Origin: an uncultured Pelagibacteraceae bacterium
Lineage (GTDB): Bacteria > Pseudomonadota > Alphaproteobacteria > Pelagibacterales > Pelagibacteraceae
DNA length: 64,000 bases
Reading direction: 5' to 3'
Assembly (NCBI GenBank): GCA_902617025.1
Contig: CACMVB010000002.1
Location: 124,001-188,000, forward strand
Below, piece after piece: positions 45,819 through 56,310 of the stretch (its first letter is position 1; every line of letters starts with the position of its first letter). The notes beneath the pieces were generated by a model. That model was not told the origin of the DNA. It made no database searches and saw only the letters and a program-made list of their open reading frames with translations. The position numbers and the translations under genes are program-made.

Positions 45819-46693
45819 GGCCTCGGGCTTACAACTTGTTTTTTAAGTTGTGACTCTCTCATAAAAATAATTACAGAACTTGCAATAATTAAACCAGCTC
45901 CCAAAAGAGTGAGCAATTTTGGTATTTCACCCCAAATGAAGTATCCTAATAAAATTGCAAATACTAAATTTAAATATTTTGTTGGTGTCACTAGTGATGC
46001 TTCTGCGATTCTTAGTGATACGGTAAGTAAAATATTAGCTACTGAACCAATTATTCCTGTAAAAATAAGAAGAAAGAGTTCAAATTTTGATGGCATGATC
46101 CAGCCAAAAGGAAGGGTTGCTAAACCAACTACCATGCTTAGTAAAGAAAAGTATAAAGCAATTCTATAATTAGGTTCAGTAGATGATAAGCTTCTTATGC
46201 TTAGAGCTACGCATGCAAAGAAAATACAAAAAATTATTGGAAATAAGTAATAAATATTTAATTCTTCATAAGCTGGTTTAACAATCATTAACATTCCAAT
46301 AAACCCAATGAAAACTGCAGACCATCTTCTAATACCCACTTTTTCTGATAAAAAAAATATTGAACCTAAGGTAACGAAAATTGGCCCTCCAAAAGTCAAA
46401 CTTACAACATCTGCTAAGGGTATCTCTCTTAGAGCAATAAAAAGTGCAACTATTGCTAGTGTCCCAGTCACAGCTCTGAAAGCATGTAGTTTTGGTCTGG
46501 TAGTTTTATAAAAAGTTTTAAATTCATTCTTAGGTACAAGCATTAATATAGGTATCAAACCAAAAAAGAATCTTGCAAATAATACTTCACCTACAGGAAA
46601 CTGATCTAACCATTTAACACAAGCATCCATCATCGCAAAACAGGCCACAGATGCTATACCGTACAATACGCCCAATTGATTTCGTGCTAGCAA
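45815..46693 (-). CDS. EamA/DMT-family transporter
   Basis: ~10 TM helices, EamA repeats. Confidence 0.87.
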   Translation of the reverse strand: MLARNQLGVLYGIASVACFAMMDACVKWLDQFPVGEVLFARFFFGLIPILMLVPKNEFKTFYKTTRPKLHAFRAVTGTLAIVALFIALREIPLADVVSLTFGGPIFVTLGSIFFLSEKVGIRRWSAVFIGFIGMLMIVKPAYEELNIYYLFPIIFCIFFACVALSIRSLSSTEPNYRIALYFSLLSMVVGLATLPFGWIMPSKFELFLLIFTGIIGSVANILLTVSLRIAEASLVTPTKYLNLVFAILLGYFIWGEIPKLLTLLGAGLIIASSVIIFMRESQLKKQVVSPRP

Positions 46694-46726
46694 TTTAATA
46701 TCCTCACAACTCTATATAATTACTTT

Positions 46727-47173
46727 ATGAAGAAATGTACACTTGCTCTTGGCTGTTTTTGGAAACCTGAGGAAAACTTCAAAAATAAGCCAGGTATAAT
46801 TGAAACAGAAGTCGGCTATGCTGGTGGATTATCCGATAAAGTTACTTATGAGGAAGTATGTAGAGGTGACACCGGTCATGCAGAAGTAGTAAGACTAACC
46901 TTTGATGAAAAAATAATTTCATTTAAAAAAATTTTAGATTTATTTTTTAAAATGCATGATCCTACTCAAAAAGATATGCAATATCCAGATGTCGGAACTC
47001 AATATCGGAGTGAAATATTTTATGAAGATGACATTCAAAAAGCTGAAGCTAAAGAAATTTTAGAAATCTTTAATAAGGAGCTTAATGGAAAAATCCAAAC
47101 AAATATTTCTCAAATTAAAAATTATTGTAAAGCGGAAGAGTATCACCAGAAATACTTAGAAAAAAATAGATAA
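46727..47173 (+). CDS. msrA: Peptide-methionine (S)-S-oxide reductase
   Basis: GCFWKPEENF, GYAGG, DPTQKDMQYPDVGTQYRS. Confidence 0.93.
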   Translation: MKKCTLALGCFWKPEENFKNKPGIIETEVGYAGGLSDKVTYEEVCRGDTGHAEVVRLTFDEKIISFKKILDLFFKMHDPTQKDMQYPDVGTQYRSEIFYEDDIQKAEAKEILEIFNKELNGKIQTNISQIKNYCKAEEYHQKYLEKNR

Positions 47174-47985
47174 TGAAACAGCTAGTTACCTCAGATTGGC
47201 TAGAAAAAAATATCGATAGAGTAAAAATATTAGATGCTACTTGGTGTTTGCCTAACTCAGGTAGAAATGCTGAGGAGGAATTTAAACAAAATCATATTAA
47301 AAATTCAATTTTCTTTGACATCGATAAAAATTCAAAAAAAAATTCTTCATTGCCCCATATGCTCCCTTCAAATAAAGAATGGGAAAATATTGTATCTAAT
47401 TTAGGGATAAATAATTCTGATCATGTAGTTATTTATGATAATTCAGATGTTTTTAGTTCATGCAGAGTCTGGTATTCATTTATTTATTTTGGTCATGACC
47501 CAGATCATGTATCAGTTCTAGACGGTAATTTTACAAAATGGTTAAGGGAAAAAAGAGCTGTATCAAAAGAGATAAGTAAAATTCAAGAAACTAATTATAA
47601 AGCTGAAGAAAATACATCTATAGTAATAAATAGAGCCCAAGTGAAAGAAAATATATCTAGTAAAAAATTTCAGTTGATAGATGCTAGAAGTAAAGAAAGA
47701 TTTTTGGGTTTGGTGCCTGAACCACGTAAGGGATTGAAAAGTGGTCATATCGAAGGATCAATTAATATACCTTTTCAATTGCTTTTAAATGAAGATCGAA
47801 CCTTCAAAAAAAAAGAAGATTTAATAAAGATTTTTAATCAGAATGAAATAGATAAAGATAAAGATATTGCTTTTACATGCGGATCTGGAGTCACTGCATG
47901 TATTTTAGGACTAGCTAATTCTATCATAAGTGGTAAAAAACCTACTATCTATGATGGCTCATGGTCAGAGTACGGATTAGAATAA
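47173..47985 (+). CDS. sseA: 3-mercaptopyruvate/thiosulfate sulfurtransferase
   Basis: Two rhodanese domains; CGSGVTAC active-site loop. Confidence 0.91.
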   Translation: MKQLVTSDWLEKNIDRVKILDATWCLPNSGRNAEEEFKQNHIKNSIFFDIDKNSKKNSSLPHMLPSNKEWENIVSNLGINNSDHVVIYDNSDVFSSCRVWYSFIYFGHDPDHVSVLDGNFTKWLREKRAVSKEISKIQETNYKAEENTSIVINRAQVKENISSKKFQLIDARSKERFLGLVPEPRKGLKSGHIEGSINIPFQLLLNEDRTFKKKEDLIKIFNQNEIDKDKDIAFTCGSGVTACILGLANSIISGKKPTIYDGSWSEYGLE

Positions 47986-47988
47986 AAA

Positions 47989-48861
47989 ATGAAAACATCA
48001 TCAAAATTAAAAGTTTTTTTAATTATTTTTTTTATTGCTATTTTTGCAATTATTGCTGCTAGACATTTTATTGGTTTGCATTTCAAAAAAAAATTCAGTG
48101 TACGGCCTGCACCGGGTGTAATAGTTGAAAAAGTTGAAAGATCTTTATTTTATAAAAGTATTGAAACTTTTGGTACAGCAATTGCGCAAAATTCAAAAAC
48201 TTATAGAATAAAAACTAGTGAAGTTGCTGGAAAATTAAATATTGATAATAGATTTGTAAAAAAAGGTGAAATAATCTTAAGACTTACAAGCGGAGAAGAG
48301 ATTATTGCTGATTTTGAAGGTAAATTGGGTAAAAGAGAAATCGCCCAAGGAGTTTTGGGTTCAGAAAGTTTAATAGTAACTTTGGATGATCTAAAAAGAA
48401 TAGTAATAGACATTAAAGTTCCAGAGAATTATGTAAGTATACTTAAACCAGGATTAAAAGCAGAAATCTCGAGTTCATCATTTAAGGAAACTTTTAAGGG
48501 AAAAATTCAAACTATTAGCTCAAGAATAGATCCTTCTACGAGATCAATTTTATCCAGAGTTTTAGTTGATAATTCTAATTTTAAAATCATTCCAGGGCAG
48601 CTAATGACGGTAAAAATAATATATGATGAAATTAATCAAATTGGTGTTCCTGAAAGTGCTGTCACGATTCAAGGTAGTACAACATTTGTTTACACAGTAA
48701 GAGACGAAACTGCTGAAAAAAAGAACATCGAAATTGGTAAAAGAAATTTTGGGAAAGTTTCTGTTATATCAGGAATAAATGAAGGTGATCTTGTTATTAG
48801 TGAGGGTGTCTCAAAAGTAAGAAATAATGCGAAAATTAAAATTATAAATCCAAAAAATTAA
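47989..48861 (+). CDS. RND efflux periplasmic adaptor (MFP)
   Basis: N-terminal TM, HlyD-like; adjacent to RND transporter. Confidence 0.88.
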   Translation: MKTSSKLKVFLIIFFIAIFAIIAARHFIGLHFKKKFSVRPAPGVIVEKVERSLFYKSIETFGTAIAQNSKTYRIKTSEVAGKLNIDNRFVKKGEIILRLTSGEEIIADFEGKLGKREIAQGVLGSESLIVTLDDLKRIVIDIKVPENYVSILKPGLKAEISSSSFKETFKGKIQTISSRIDPSTRSILSRVLVDNSNFKIIPGQLMTVKIIYDEINQIGVPESAVTIQGSTTFVYTVRDETAEKKNIEIGKRNFGKVSVISGINEGDLVISEGVSKVRNNAKIKIINPKN

Positions 48862-51800
48862 ATGTTTCTAACAGACTTATCTATTAAAAGACCTGTCGTA
48901 GCCTCAGTAATGAGTTTGGTGTTAGTGATATTTGGTCTTGTAACTTTTCAAGAAATTCCAACTGATGAACTGCCTGATGTGCAGCCTCCTGTAGTAACTA
49001 TTCAAACTGAGTATAGAGGTGCATCGGCAGAAATTGTTGATACTCAAATAACTCAAAAAATTGAAGATTTTGTTGGAGGAACACCTGGTCTAGAAACAAT
49101 AGACTCATTCAGTGAAGATGAAAGTTCAAGAATAACACTCACATTTGAAACGAGTTTAGATTTAGATGACGTTGCTAACGACGTAAGAAGTTCTGTATCT
49201 AGGGTACTAGATAATTTACCTGATGGGGCTGAACAACCAGAAATATTTAAACAAAGTGCGGGGATGCGAACTACTATGTGGTTGTCTTTCAACTCTGAAA
49301 CAATGACTGATTTAGAATTAACAGATTACGCTGATAGATATTTAACCGATACATTTTCTACTGTTGATGGAGTAGGCAGGGTACGACTCGGTGGTCAAAG
49401 AGAACTTTCGCTAAGAGTTTGGTTGGATCCAATAGCTTTGGCTGCTAGAGATCTTACTACTCAAGAAGTTGAGACGGTTCTCAGAAGAGAAAATACAGAA
49501 TTCCCAGCTGGGCGAATTGAGTCAAAAGATATCGATCTAACTATAAAACTCGATAAAGCTTATAAGGAAGTTGAGAATTATAAAAATCTACCTCTTAAAA
49601 GAGCTCAGGACGGTTCAATCATTACCTTATCGGACGTTTCAAGAATCGAATTAGGAGCTGAGTCAACAAGAACTCTTTTTAAAGGTAATGGAAAGCAAGT
49701 TGTTGGTATAGGAATATATCAACAGTCTGATGCAAACACCATCGCTGTAGCTAATGGGATCAAAAAAAAGATAAAAGAACTAAAACCAAGCTTACCACCA
49801 GGCACTACTTTAGAAGTTTCATTTGATAGAAGTAATTATATTAAATCTGCTATTAAAGAAGTTTATAAAACGCTGATAATTGCATTAATATTGGTGACTA
49901 TTATAATTTATCTGTTTTTAGGTAACCTTAGAGCTTTGGTTGTCCCTTTAATAGCTTTGCCTGTTTCATTAATCTCAACTTTTTTATCAATTTATGTTTT
50001 TGATTTTTCAATTAATCTTTTTACTTTAATGGCCTTAGTGCTAGCTATTGGTATTGTTGTTGATGATGCCATTGTGATGCTTGAAAATATAGTAAGAAGA
50101 ATAGAGTTAGGAGATACACCTTTAGTTGCAGCTTATAAAGGCGCTAAGCAGGTATCGTTTGCAATAATAGCTACAACTGTTGTGTTGGTTGCAGTATTTG
50201 TTCCTCTAATTTTTATTAAAGGAATTACAGGAGTTCTTTTTACTCAAACAGCAATTACTCTTGCATCGGCTGTGATTATTTCTAGCTTTGTTGCATTATC
50301 GTTAAGTCCAATGTTGGCTAGTAAATTTTTGCAAAAAGATATGCAAAAATCAAAAATTGTTTTAAAATTTGAGAAATTTTTAAAAGATCTCACTTATCTT
50401 TATAAAATTTCACTACTAAATTGGATTAAGAAAAGAAAAACTATAACTATTTTTTTATTGAGTACTCTTGCATTAACAATATTCTTTTTTAATTTTGCCA
50501 AGAAAGAATTAATTGCTCCTGAAGATAGGGGGGCATTTTTTGTAATTATAAAAGCTCCACAAGGGTCTGGTTTTAATTTTACCAAAGATCGAGCAGAAGA
50601 AATTGAAGAATTATTACTACCAAATGTAGGTAATGGTGAATATAGAAAATTAATCATGCGAGTCCCAGGTTTTGGAAAGTCGGCCAAACAAGTAAATAGT
50701 GGTTTTATAATTGTTCTTTTAGAGCCTTGGGCTAAAAGAGATCGTCATGGAGTTGAGATAATGAGAGAATCATTTGGAAAAATTGCAAGAGTGCCGGGTG
50801 TTTTGGCTTTTCCAATAATGCCTCAGGGAATAAGGACTGGTGGAATAGAAAGTCCAGTGCAATTTGTTGTTTTAGGTAACACATATGAACAATTGATTGA
50901 GTGGAAGGAAATAATTAAAAAAGAAGCAAGAAAAAATCCTGGTCTTACTTCTATTCAAGATGACTTTGATCTGAACAAACCTCAATTAAACGTAAAGATT
51001 GATCAAAAAAAAGCTGCTGATCTAGGAGTTTCGACAGAAGATATTGGAAAAACTATAGAAACAATTTTTGGTTCTAAAAGAGTCACAAACTTTACGAGGG
51101 ATGGAAAAGAATATTCTATAATTTTGCAAGGCGATATCAAAGATAGGCAAGAGCCAGATAGTATAAGTAAAGTTTTTGTAAGATCTAAAAACAATGGAAA
51201 GCTAGTATCTGTGTCAAATTTAGTTGCATACGACGAAGAGGGACAATCTCCATTCTTAGCAAGATACAATAGACAAAAAGCAGTTACTATTTCAGCAAGA
51301 CTTGTAGGAGACTATTCACTTGATGAGGCCCTAAAGTTTTTAGTAGGTGTTGTAGACCAAAATACACCTCAAGCAAAAATTGCTTATAAAGGTGAAAGTG
51401 AAGAGTATAAAAAAACTAATACTGAACTTTATGTAATATTCGCTTTAGCATTAATTACTGCATACCTGGCTATGAGTGCTCAATTTGAAAGCTGGAGGCA
51501 TCCACTGACAATTATGTTAACTGTGCCTATGGCTATTCTTGGCGGATTAATTGGTTTACTAGTAGTTGGGTCTTCACTGAATGTTTATAGTCAGATCGCA
51601 TTAATCATTTTGATCGGTCTCTCAGCTAAAAACGGAATCCTAATTGTAGAATTTGCAAACCAGTTAAGGAAGGAAGGAAAAAATTTAGAAGTTGCTGTAT
51701 TTGAAGCTGCCGCTATTAGGCTAAGACCAATTCTCATGACAAGTATCTCAACAATTATTGGCGTTTTACCGCTTATTCTTGGAACTGGACCTGGTGCTGC

Positions 51801-51957
51801 AAGTCGACTGACTGTTGGTATAACAATATTTGGTGGAATGTTATTCTCCACATTTTTTACTCTCTACGTAATCCCTACAGTTTATACAATTGTTGGAAGA
51901 GGTACCAAGAGGATAGATGCTGTCGAAATTGAGTTACAGAAGCAGCTTAAAAAATAA
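48862..51957 (+). CDS. RND efflux inner-membrane transporter (AcrB/MexB family)
   Basis: 1031 aa; IGIVVDDAIVMLENIVRRIE, GLSAKNGILIVEFANQLR. Confidence 0.94.
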   Translation: MFLTDLSIKRPVVASVMSLVLVIFGLVTFQEIPTDELPDVQPPVVTIQTEYRGASAEIVDTQITQKIEDFVGGTPGLETIDSFSEDESSRITLTFETSLDLDDVANDVRSSVSRVLDNLPDGAEQPEIFKQSAGMRTTMWLSFNSETMTDLELTDYADRYLTDTFSTVDGVGRVRLGGQRELSLRVWLDPIALAARDLTTQEVETVLRRENTEFPAGRIESKDIDLTIKLDKAYKEVENYKNLPLKRAQDGSIITLSDVSRIELGAESTRTLFKGNGKQVVGIGIYQQSDANTIAVANGIKKKIKELKPSLPPGTTLEVSFDRSNYIKSAIKEVYKTLIIALILVTIIIYLFLGNLRALVVPLIALPVSLISTFLSIYVFDFSINLFTLMALVLAIGIVVDDAIVMLENIVRRIELGDTPLVAAYKGAKQVSFAIIATTVVLVAVFVPLIFIKGITGVLFTQTAITLASAVIISSFVALSLSPMLASKFLQKDMQKSKIVLKFEKFLKDLTYLYKISLLNWIKKRKTITIFLLSTLALTIFFFNFAKKELIAPEDRGAFFVIIKAPQGSGFNFTKDRAEEIEELLLPNVGNGEYRKLIMRVPGFGKSAKQVNSGFIIVLLEPWAKRDRHGVEIMRESFGKIARVPGVLAFPIMPQGIRTGGIESPVQFVVLGNTYEQLIEWKEIIKKEARKNPGLTSIQDDFDLNKPQLNVKIDQKKAADLGVSTEDIGKTIETIFGSKRVTNFTRDGKEYSIILQGDIKDRQEPDSISKVFVRSKNNGKLVSVSNLVAYDEEGQSPFLARYNRQKAVTISARLVGDYSLDEALKFLVGVVDQNTPQAKIAYKGESEEYKKTNTELYVIFALALITAYLAMSAQFESWRHPLTIMLTVPMAILGGLIGLLVVGSSLNVYSQIALIILIGLSAKNGILIVEFANQLRKEGKNLEVAVFEAAAIRLRPILMTSISTIIGVLPLILGTGPGAASRLTVGITIFGGMLFSTFFTLYVIPTVYTIVGRGTKRIDAVEIELQKQLKK

Positions 51958-52546
51958 TATATTTGTTTTTATCTAGATTTTTTTTGCAGAGTGTTAATTG
52001 CTTTCTATATTTGTTTGCCATGTCCTTTACAGACTTTGCATATATTATAGCTTTTTTATCTTGTGAATAGTTTTTATAATCTCCCCATCCCTTATAATAA
52101 GCTAAATATTGTCGATAAGGATCTTTTTTTGAGATTTTTAGTATCTTATTAGTTTTATAAATATACCAACCTATAAAATCTACTGAGTCTTTGAATCTTG
52201 CCCTTGTAGCAAGTGGATTATTTGTTTCTCTTTTATATTGTTCCCAAGTACCTTTTACTGCTTGTGAATATCCAAATGAGGAAGAAGGTCTTTTAAAAGG
52301 TATTACTTTAAATAATTTCTTTCTTGGAGGTTTTGCGAGCCAATTAAAATCGCTTTCTTTTTTAACAAAAGCTAGCTGCAGATGAATAGGTGCCCCCCAT
52401 TTTTCATAAGAAGCCTTGGAATGTTTGTACCATAAATATCTTTCCTCAAATATAGCGCAACTATTTTGTGTGTTTTTTGGAATCGAAGAGCAAGCACTTA
52501 AAATTAAAAAAATTAAAATAAATATTTTTTTTTTAAAATGAATCAC
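51947..52546 (-). CDS. Putative lytic transglycosylase SLT-like lipoprotein
   Basis: Lipobox LILSAC; VKKESDFNW, SFGYSQAVKGTWEQY, YLAYYKGWGDY. Confidence 0.7.
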   Translation of the reverse strand: MIHFKKKIFILIFLILSACSSIPKNTQNSCAIFEERYLWYKHSKASYEKWGAPIHLQLAFVKKESDFNWLAKPPRKKLFKVIPFKRPSSSFGYSQAVKGTWEQYKRETNNPLATRARFKDSVDFIGWYIYKTNKILKISKKDPYRQYLAYYKGWGDYKNYSQDKKAIIYAKSVKDMANKYRKQLTLCKKNLDKNKYIIF

Positions 52547-52566
52547 TAAGTAATTTATACTAAAAA

Positions 52567-53061
52567 TTAATTAAGCTTTCTCCATTTTTCTGGCTCCATA
52601 AACTTTCCTTGCCATAATCCTAATTTGTTTTTTTTAGCAAAATCTTCGTCTGGCACATATTTTTTTGAGTATCTTCTATATGCTATTGCAAGTCCATTTC
52701 TGACCATCCATTGATTCAAGTTTATTTTATCCTTAAAACAAGTAGCAATATATCTATTATATCTATCTTTAGACGTAGATATACATTTAATATCTGATCC
52801 ATTTATTTTAGCAATTAATCGCTTTTTTGAAATTTTTCCACAGTTGTAGTCTTTGTAAAATATAAAACCGATAATATATGAAATTTTAAAAGACTCTTTT
52901 TTACATTTTTGTTTCATCTCTGGAGCATCTATACCTTCTAATCTAAATTTATAATTGTTTATATGAATAGTATCTCCATCTACAATTTTAGGAATTCCGG
53001 ATACTTCCTCTGCTATTGCAGCGGAAAACCAAATCAAAAATATTATTATACGTATTAACAT
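52567..53061 (-). CDS. Thermonuclease (SNase-like) family protein
   Basis: Signal peptide; IVDGDTI, RLEGIDAPE, LGLWQGKFMEPEKWR. Confidence 0.88.
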   Translation of the reverse strand: MLIRIIIFLIWFSAAIAEEVSGIPKIVDGDTIHINNYKFRLEGIDAPEMKQKCKKESFKISYIIGFIFYKDYNCGKISKKRLIAKINGSDIKCISTSKDRYNRYIATCFKDKINLNQWMVRNGLAIAYRRYSKKYVPDEDFAKKNKLGLWQGKFMEPEKWRKLN

Positions 53062-53454
53062 TTAATTTTTAATTTTTTTTAAAAATGTAAACATGAAATA
53101 AGCCGTCAATACTCCTAAGCTATTTGCATATACGTCGATAAGTTCAAATGCTCTATTAGGTATTAAATAATGTAATAATTCTAAAATTATAGAAATTAAA
53201 AATAGAAAAGAAAAGCTATTTACAAATTTTTTTTGATTGCTACGAAATATAAAACCTAAAATACTTAAATAGAAAAAGAATACAAAATGATTAATAGAGG
53301 TTCCAATTGGATTTGAAATAAAATCAGGTTGTTGTCCTAAATTACCGTATAAAAAATAACCCATTAAACTACCTGGGAATAAATAAAGAATTAATAGAGT
53401 TATAAATGAAAAATAGAATAAATATTTTAAAGTAGAGAAGATAGTAATTTTCAT
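53062..53454 (-). CDS. VanZ-like membrane protein
   Basis: Four TM helices; NRAFELIDVYANSLGVLTAYF. Confidence 0.7.
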   Translation of the reverse strand: MKITIFSTLKYLFYFSFITLLILYLFPGSLMGYFLYGNLGQQPDFISNPIGTSINHFVFFFYLSILGFIFRSNQKKFVNSFSFLFLISIILELLHYLIPNRAFELIDVYANSLGVLTAYFMFTFLKKIKN

Positions 53455-53494
53455 TTAGATTTTTATATAGTACATAATAACTTAATTAACTTAT

Positions 53495-54214
53495 ATGAGT
53501 AAACTAATCTTAACAAGACATGGCCAAAGTACATGGAATGCTGAAAATAGATTTACGGGATGGGTAGATGTTGATCTTTCAGAGCAAGGTAAGAAAGAAG
53601 CTAAAAAGTCAGGTAAGTTAATTAGTGAATTGAATATTAAAATAGATATTAGTTATACTTCTTATCTTAAAAGAGCAATTGAAACACTCACAATTATATT
53701 AAAAACTTTAAATTTGTCTATGAAGTTCAATACTGCTTGGGAATTAAATGAGAGACATTATGGGTCATTAACAGGTTTGAATAAGGAGGAAACAAAAAAG
53801 AAAATTGGTGAAGAACAATTTAAAAAGTACAGAAGATCTTGGGACGTGTCACCTCCTCTCATGGCTAAAGATAGTAATTACCTTGAAAATTTCAGCCCTC
53901 TAAACAGTGGAATACCTGAAAATAAAATTCCTTTGACAGAGTCTTTAAAGAACACTTACGAAAGAGTAATTCCTTTTTATGATATTGAGATAAATAAGAA
54001 TTTGAAAAACGGAAAAAATATTTTGATATCAGCTCATGGAAATTCATTAAGAGCATTGTGTAAATATCTCTTTAAGATTTCAGACACAAAGATTAATGAA
54101 CTAGAAATTCCAACAGGAAATCCGCTTATTATCGAATTTGATAATCAATTAAAAATTCAAAAATATTATTATCTAGATGATAGTAGGGCGAAAGATATTA
54201 TTTTTAATCAATAG
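53495..54214 (+). CDS. gpmA: 2,3-bisphosphoglycerate-dependent phosphoglycerate mutase
   Basis: LTRHGQSTWNAENRFTGWVDVDLSEQG. Confidence 0.94.
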   Translation: MSKLILTRHGQSTWNAENRFTGWVDVDLSEQGKKEAKKSGKLISELNIKIDISYTSYLKRAIETLTIILKTLNLSMKFNTAWELNERHYGSLTGLNKEETKKKIGEEQFKKYRRSWDVSPPLMAKDSNYLENFSPLNSGIPENKIPLTESLKNTYERVIPFYDIEINKNLKNGKNILISAHGNSLRALCKYLFKISDTKINELEIPTGNPLIIEFDNQLKIQKYYYLDDSRAKDIIFNQ

Positions 54215-54902
54215 GACTTAAAGAAGATATTTTTTCAAACATTTCTAAGGTATTTAAATGATAAAATTTTTGATTACTTTCCAATCCACCAAGATTGTTT
54301 TCATTTATTAATTTTTTCCAAACTTCATTCATAGAAAAAATATTTTTATTGAAAAAGGCTAAATGATCATTTTTCATTATTTGCAGGCCAGTAAAAATGA
54401 ATTGGTTATGTTCATCTTTAGAGATTAAATTATTCTTTAAATTGAAGTCACCTTTGAAAGAATTATCCAAAGATAATTCTTTTTTAACCAGTAACAAACA
54501 AGGTCTTTTATTTGTGAAATATTCTTTTTCTAAAGATTGAACTTCTTCAGAATATTTATTACTCCAAAGTGTATCTGGATTAATTACAAAAAAAGGATTA
54601 TCGTCAAATTCTTTTGTTCCTTTTTTTACTCCACCACCAGTATCTAATAATGAATCTTTTTCACTTGATATTTTTATTTTAGCTTGAGATTTAAAATTTG
54701 AGATAAATTTTTCTATTTGATTAGCAAGATGATGAGTATTTAGAGTTATCTCTTCCACACCATGATTGATTAAAAGATTTATTGCTCTTTCAAGAAGAGT
54801 GCTGCCTCCTATTTCCAATAATGGTTTTGGTTTTTTGTTAGTAAGAGGTTGCATTCTCTTGCCTAAGCCAGCAGTCAATATCATCCCGTGTTTTATTTTC
54901 AT
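54204..54902 (-). CDS. murU: Nucleotidyltransferase, MurU-like
   Basis: MILTAGLGKRMQPLTNKKPKPLLEIGG; adjacent to AmgK-like kinase. Confidence 0.83.
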   Translation of the reverse strand: MKIKHGMILTAGLGKRMQPLTNKKPKPLLEIGGSTLLERAINLLINHGVEEITLNTHHLANQIEKFISNFKSQAKIKISSEKDSLLDTGGGVKKGTKEFDDNPFFVINPDTLWSNKYSEEVQSLEKEYFTNKRPCLLLVKKELSLDNSFKGDFNLKNNLISKDEHNQFIFTGLQIMKNDHLAFFNKNIFSMNEVWKKLINENNLGGLESNQKFYHLNTLEMFEKISSLSPID

Positions 54903-55861
54903 AAATTATTTATTTTTTTTAGTTTTTTAATTTTTAGATGTTTTTTAAATAATAAGTTTAGGTTTTTGAAGATAGGATTTTTTAGGCGTCTTTCAATTAA
55001 ACTCCAGGTATAAGGTAAATATTTTAAGTAATTAGGTTTGCCATCCCTTTTAAAAAGTCTAACAAATATTCCCAGAATTTTTAAATTTCTTTGAACAGAT
55101 AATATCTCAAAATCATTTTTTAAATTTTTGTATTCCTCTTTTTTAAGTTTAGATTTTAAATAATAAAAATTTAATAATTTTTCTTGTAAATTTGAAGGCA
55201 ATTTTATTCTTACATCATCAATTAATGAAGCTACATCATATAATGGGTTTCCAATTATAGCATCCTGACTATCAATCAAACCAAGTTTATTATTATTTAT
55301 CATTATATTTGATGCATGAAAATCTCTGTGTACAAAAGTACTGTTTTTAAAATAAAGTTTTTTATATATTTTTGTTAATTCATTTTTTAAAATTTCTTTA
55401 ATTTTTTTTAGTTTTGGACTTTTGAAACAATACTTTAAATACCAATCAAAAAATAAATCAGATTCATTATGAAGATTCTTAATCGAATAATTTTGAAAAT
55501 TAATTTTGAATTTCCCTAAACGATAATTTCGTTGTAATTTTATATTTTGTAGTTTTATGATAATCTTAATTAGATCTTTGTAGTCGTTAAATTTATTTTT
55601 TTTTTTAATAATTTTATTATAAAAAGACTTTTGTCCCAAATCAGTAATCTCAATAATATCATGTTCATAGTGATTAGTGATTAGCTTAGGTGCATATATC
55701 TTATATTTTACTAAAATTTTGTTTACAACAATATAGGTAATTAAATTTTTAAATTTTTCTTTTTTGGCTTGAATTATAATTGATGTATTCTTTCCTTTTT
55801 GTAATCTATAAAATTCTCTAAATGAAGCGTCTCCTGATATTTTTTTAAGTTTATAATTCAT
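54899..55861 (-). CDS. amgK: Aminoglycoside phosphotransferase-fold sugar kinase, AmgK-like
   Basis: FVHRDFHASNIMI, IGLIDSQDAIIGNPLYDVASL. Confidence 0.83.
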   Translation of the reverse strand: MNYKLKKISGDASFREFYRLQKGKNTSIIIQAKKEKFKNLITYIVVNKILVKYKIYAPKLITNHYEHDIIEITDLGQKSFYNKIIKKKNKFNDYKDLIKIIIKLQNIKLQRNYRLGKFKINFQNYSIKNLHNESDLFFDWYLKYCFKSPKLKKIKEILKNELTKIYKKLYFKNSTFVHRDFHASNIMINNNKLGLIDSQDAIIGNPLYDVASLIDDVRIKLPSNLQEKLLNFYYLKSKLKKEEYKNLKNDFEILSVQRNLKILGIFVRLFKRDGKPNYLKYLPYTWSLIERRLKNPIFKNLNLLFKKHLKIKKLKKINNL

Positions 55862-56300
55862 TTAAAAATTTCCATCTATCTGAGCCTATAAATTTAATCT
55901 CTCTCTCTTTTTCATTTTTAACATAATCTAAATGTATTTCTAACTTATCAGTTAATGGAATATTAATCAGTTGAGGCCATTCAATAATCTTAATAGTGTC
56001 TTTCTTATCTAAAAAAATACCTAAATGCTTTAATTCTTGTTCATCTTTTATTCTGTAAAGATCATAGTGCATAATCTTAATTGTTTTTAAATCATACTCA
56101 TAAAGTAGGTTAAAAGTAGGGCTTAGTACTTCTGTAATCTTTTCTCCATTTTTTTCTTGCAAATGATTTATCAAATATCTTGTAAAAGTGGTTTTTCCTA
56201 CACCGATTTCACCAATTAAAAAAATACAATCATTCTTATTGAGCTTGTCTGCAACTTTTTGAGATAAGGAATTGAGATGTTCTAAAGATTTTACAATCAT
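55851..56300 (-). CDS. tsaE: tRNA t6A biosynthesis ATPase TsaE
   Basis: LIGEIGVGKTTFTRYLI, SPTFNLLYEY. Confidence 0.92.
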   Translation of the reverse strand: MIVKSLEHLNSLSQKVADKLNKNDCIFLIGEIGVGKTTFTRYLINHLQEKNGEKITEVLSPTFNLLYEYDLKTIKIMHYDLYRIKDEQELKHLGIFLDKKDTIKIIEWPQLINIPLTDKLEIHLDYVKNEKEREIKFIGSDRWKFLNEL

Positions 56301-56310
56301 TAGCTACTGT

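Noticed and set aside
49053-51851. Several minus ORFs within the RND transporter gene
   Set aside because: Antisense frames over a strongly conserved 1031-aa protein.
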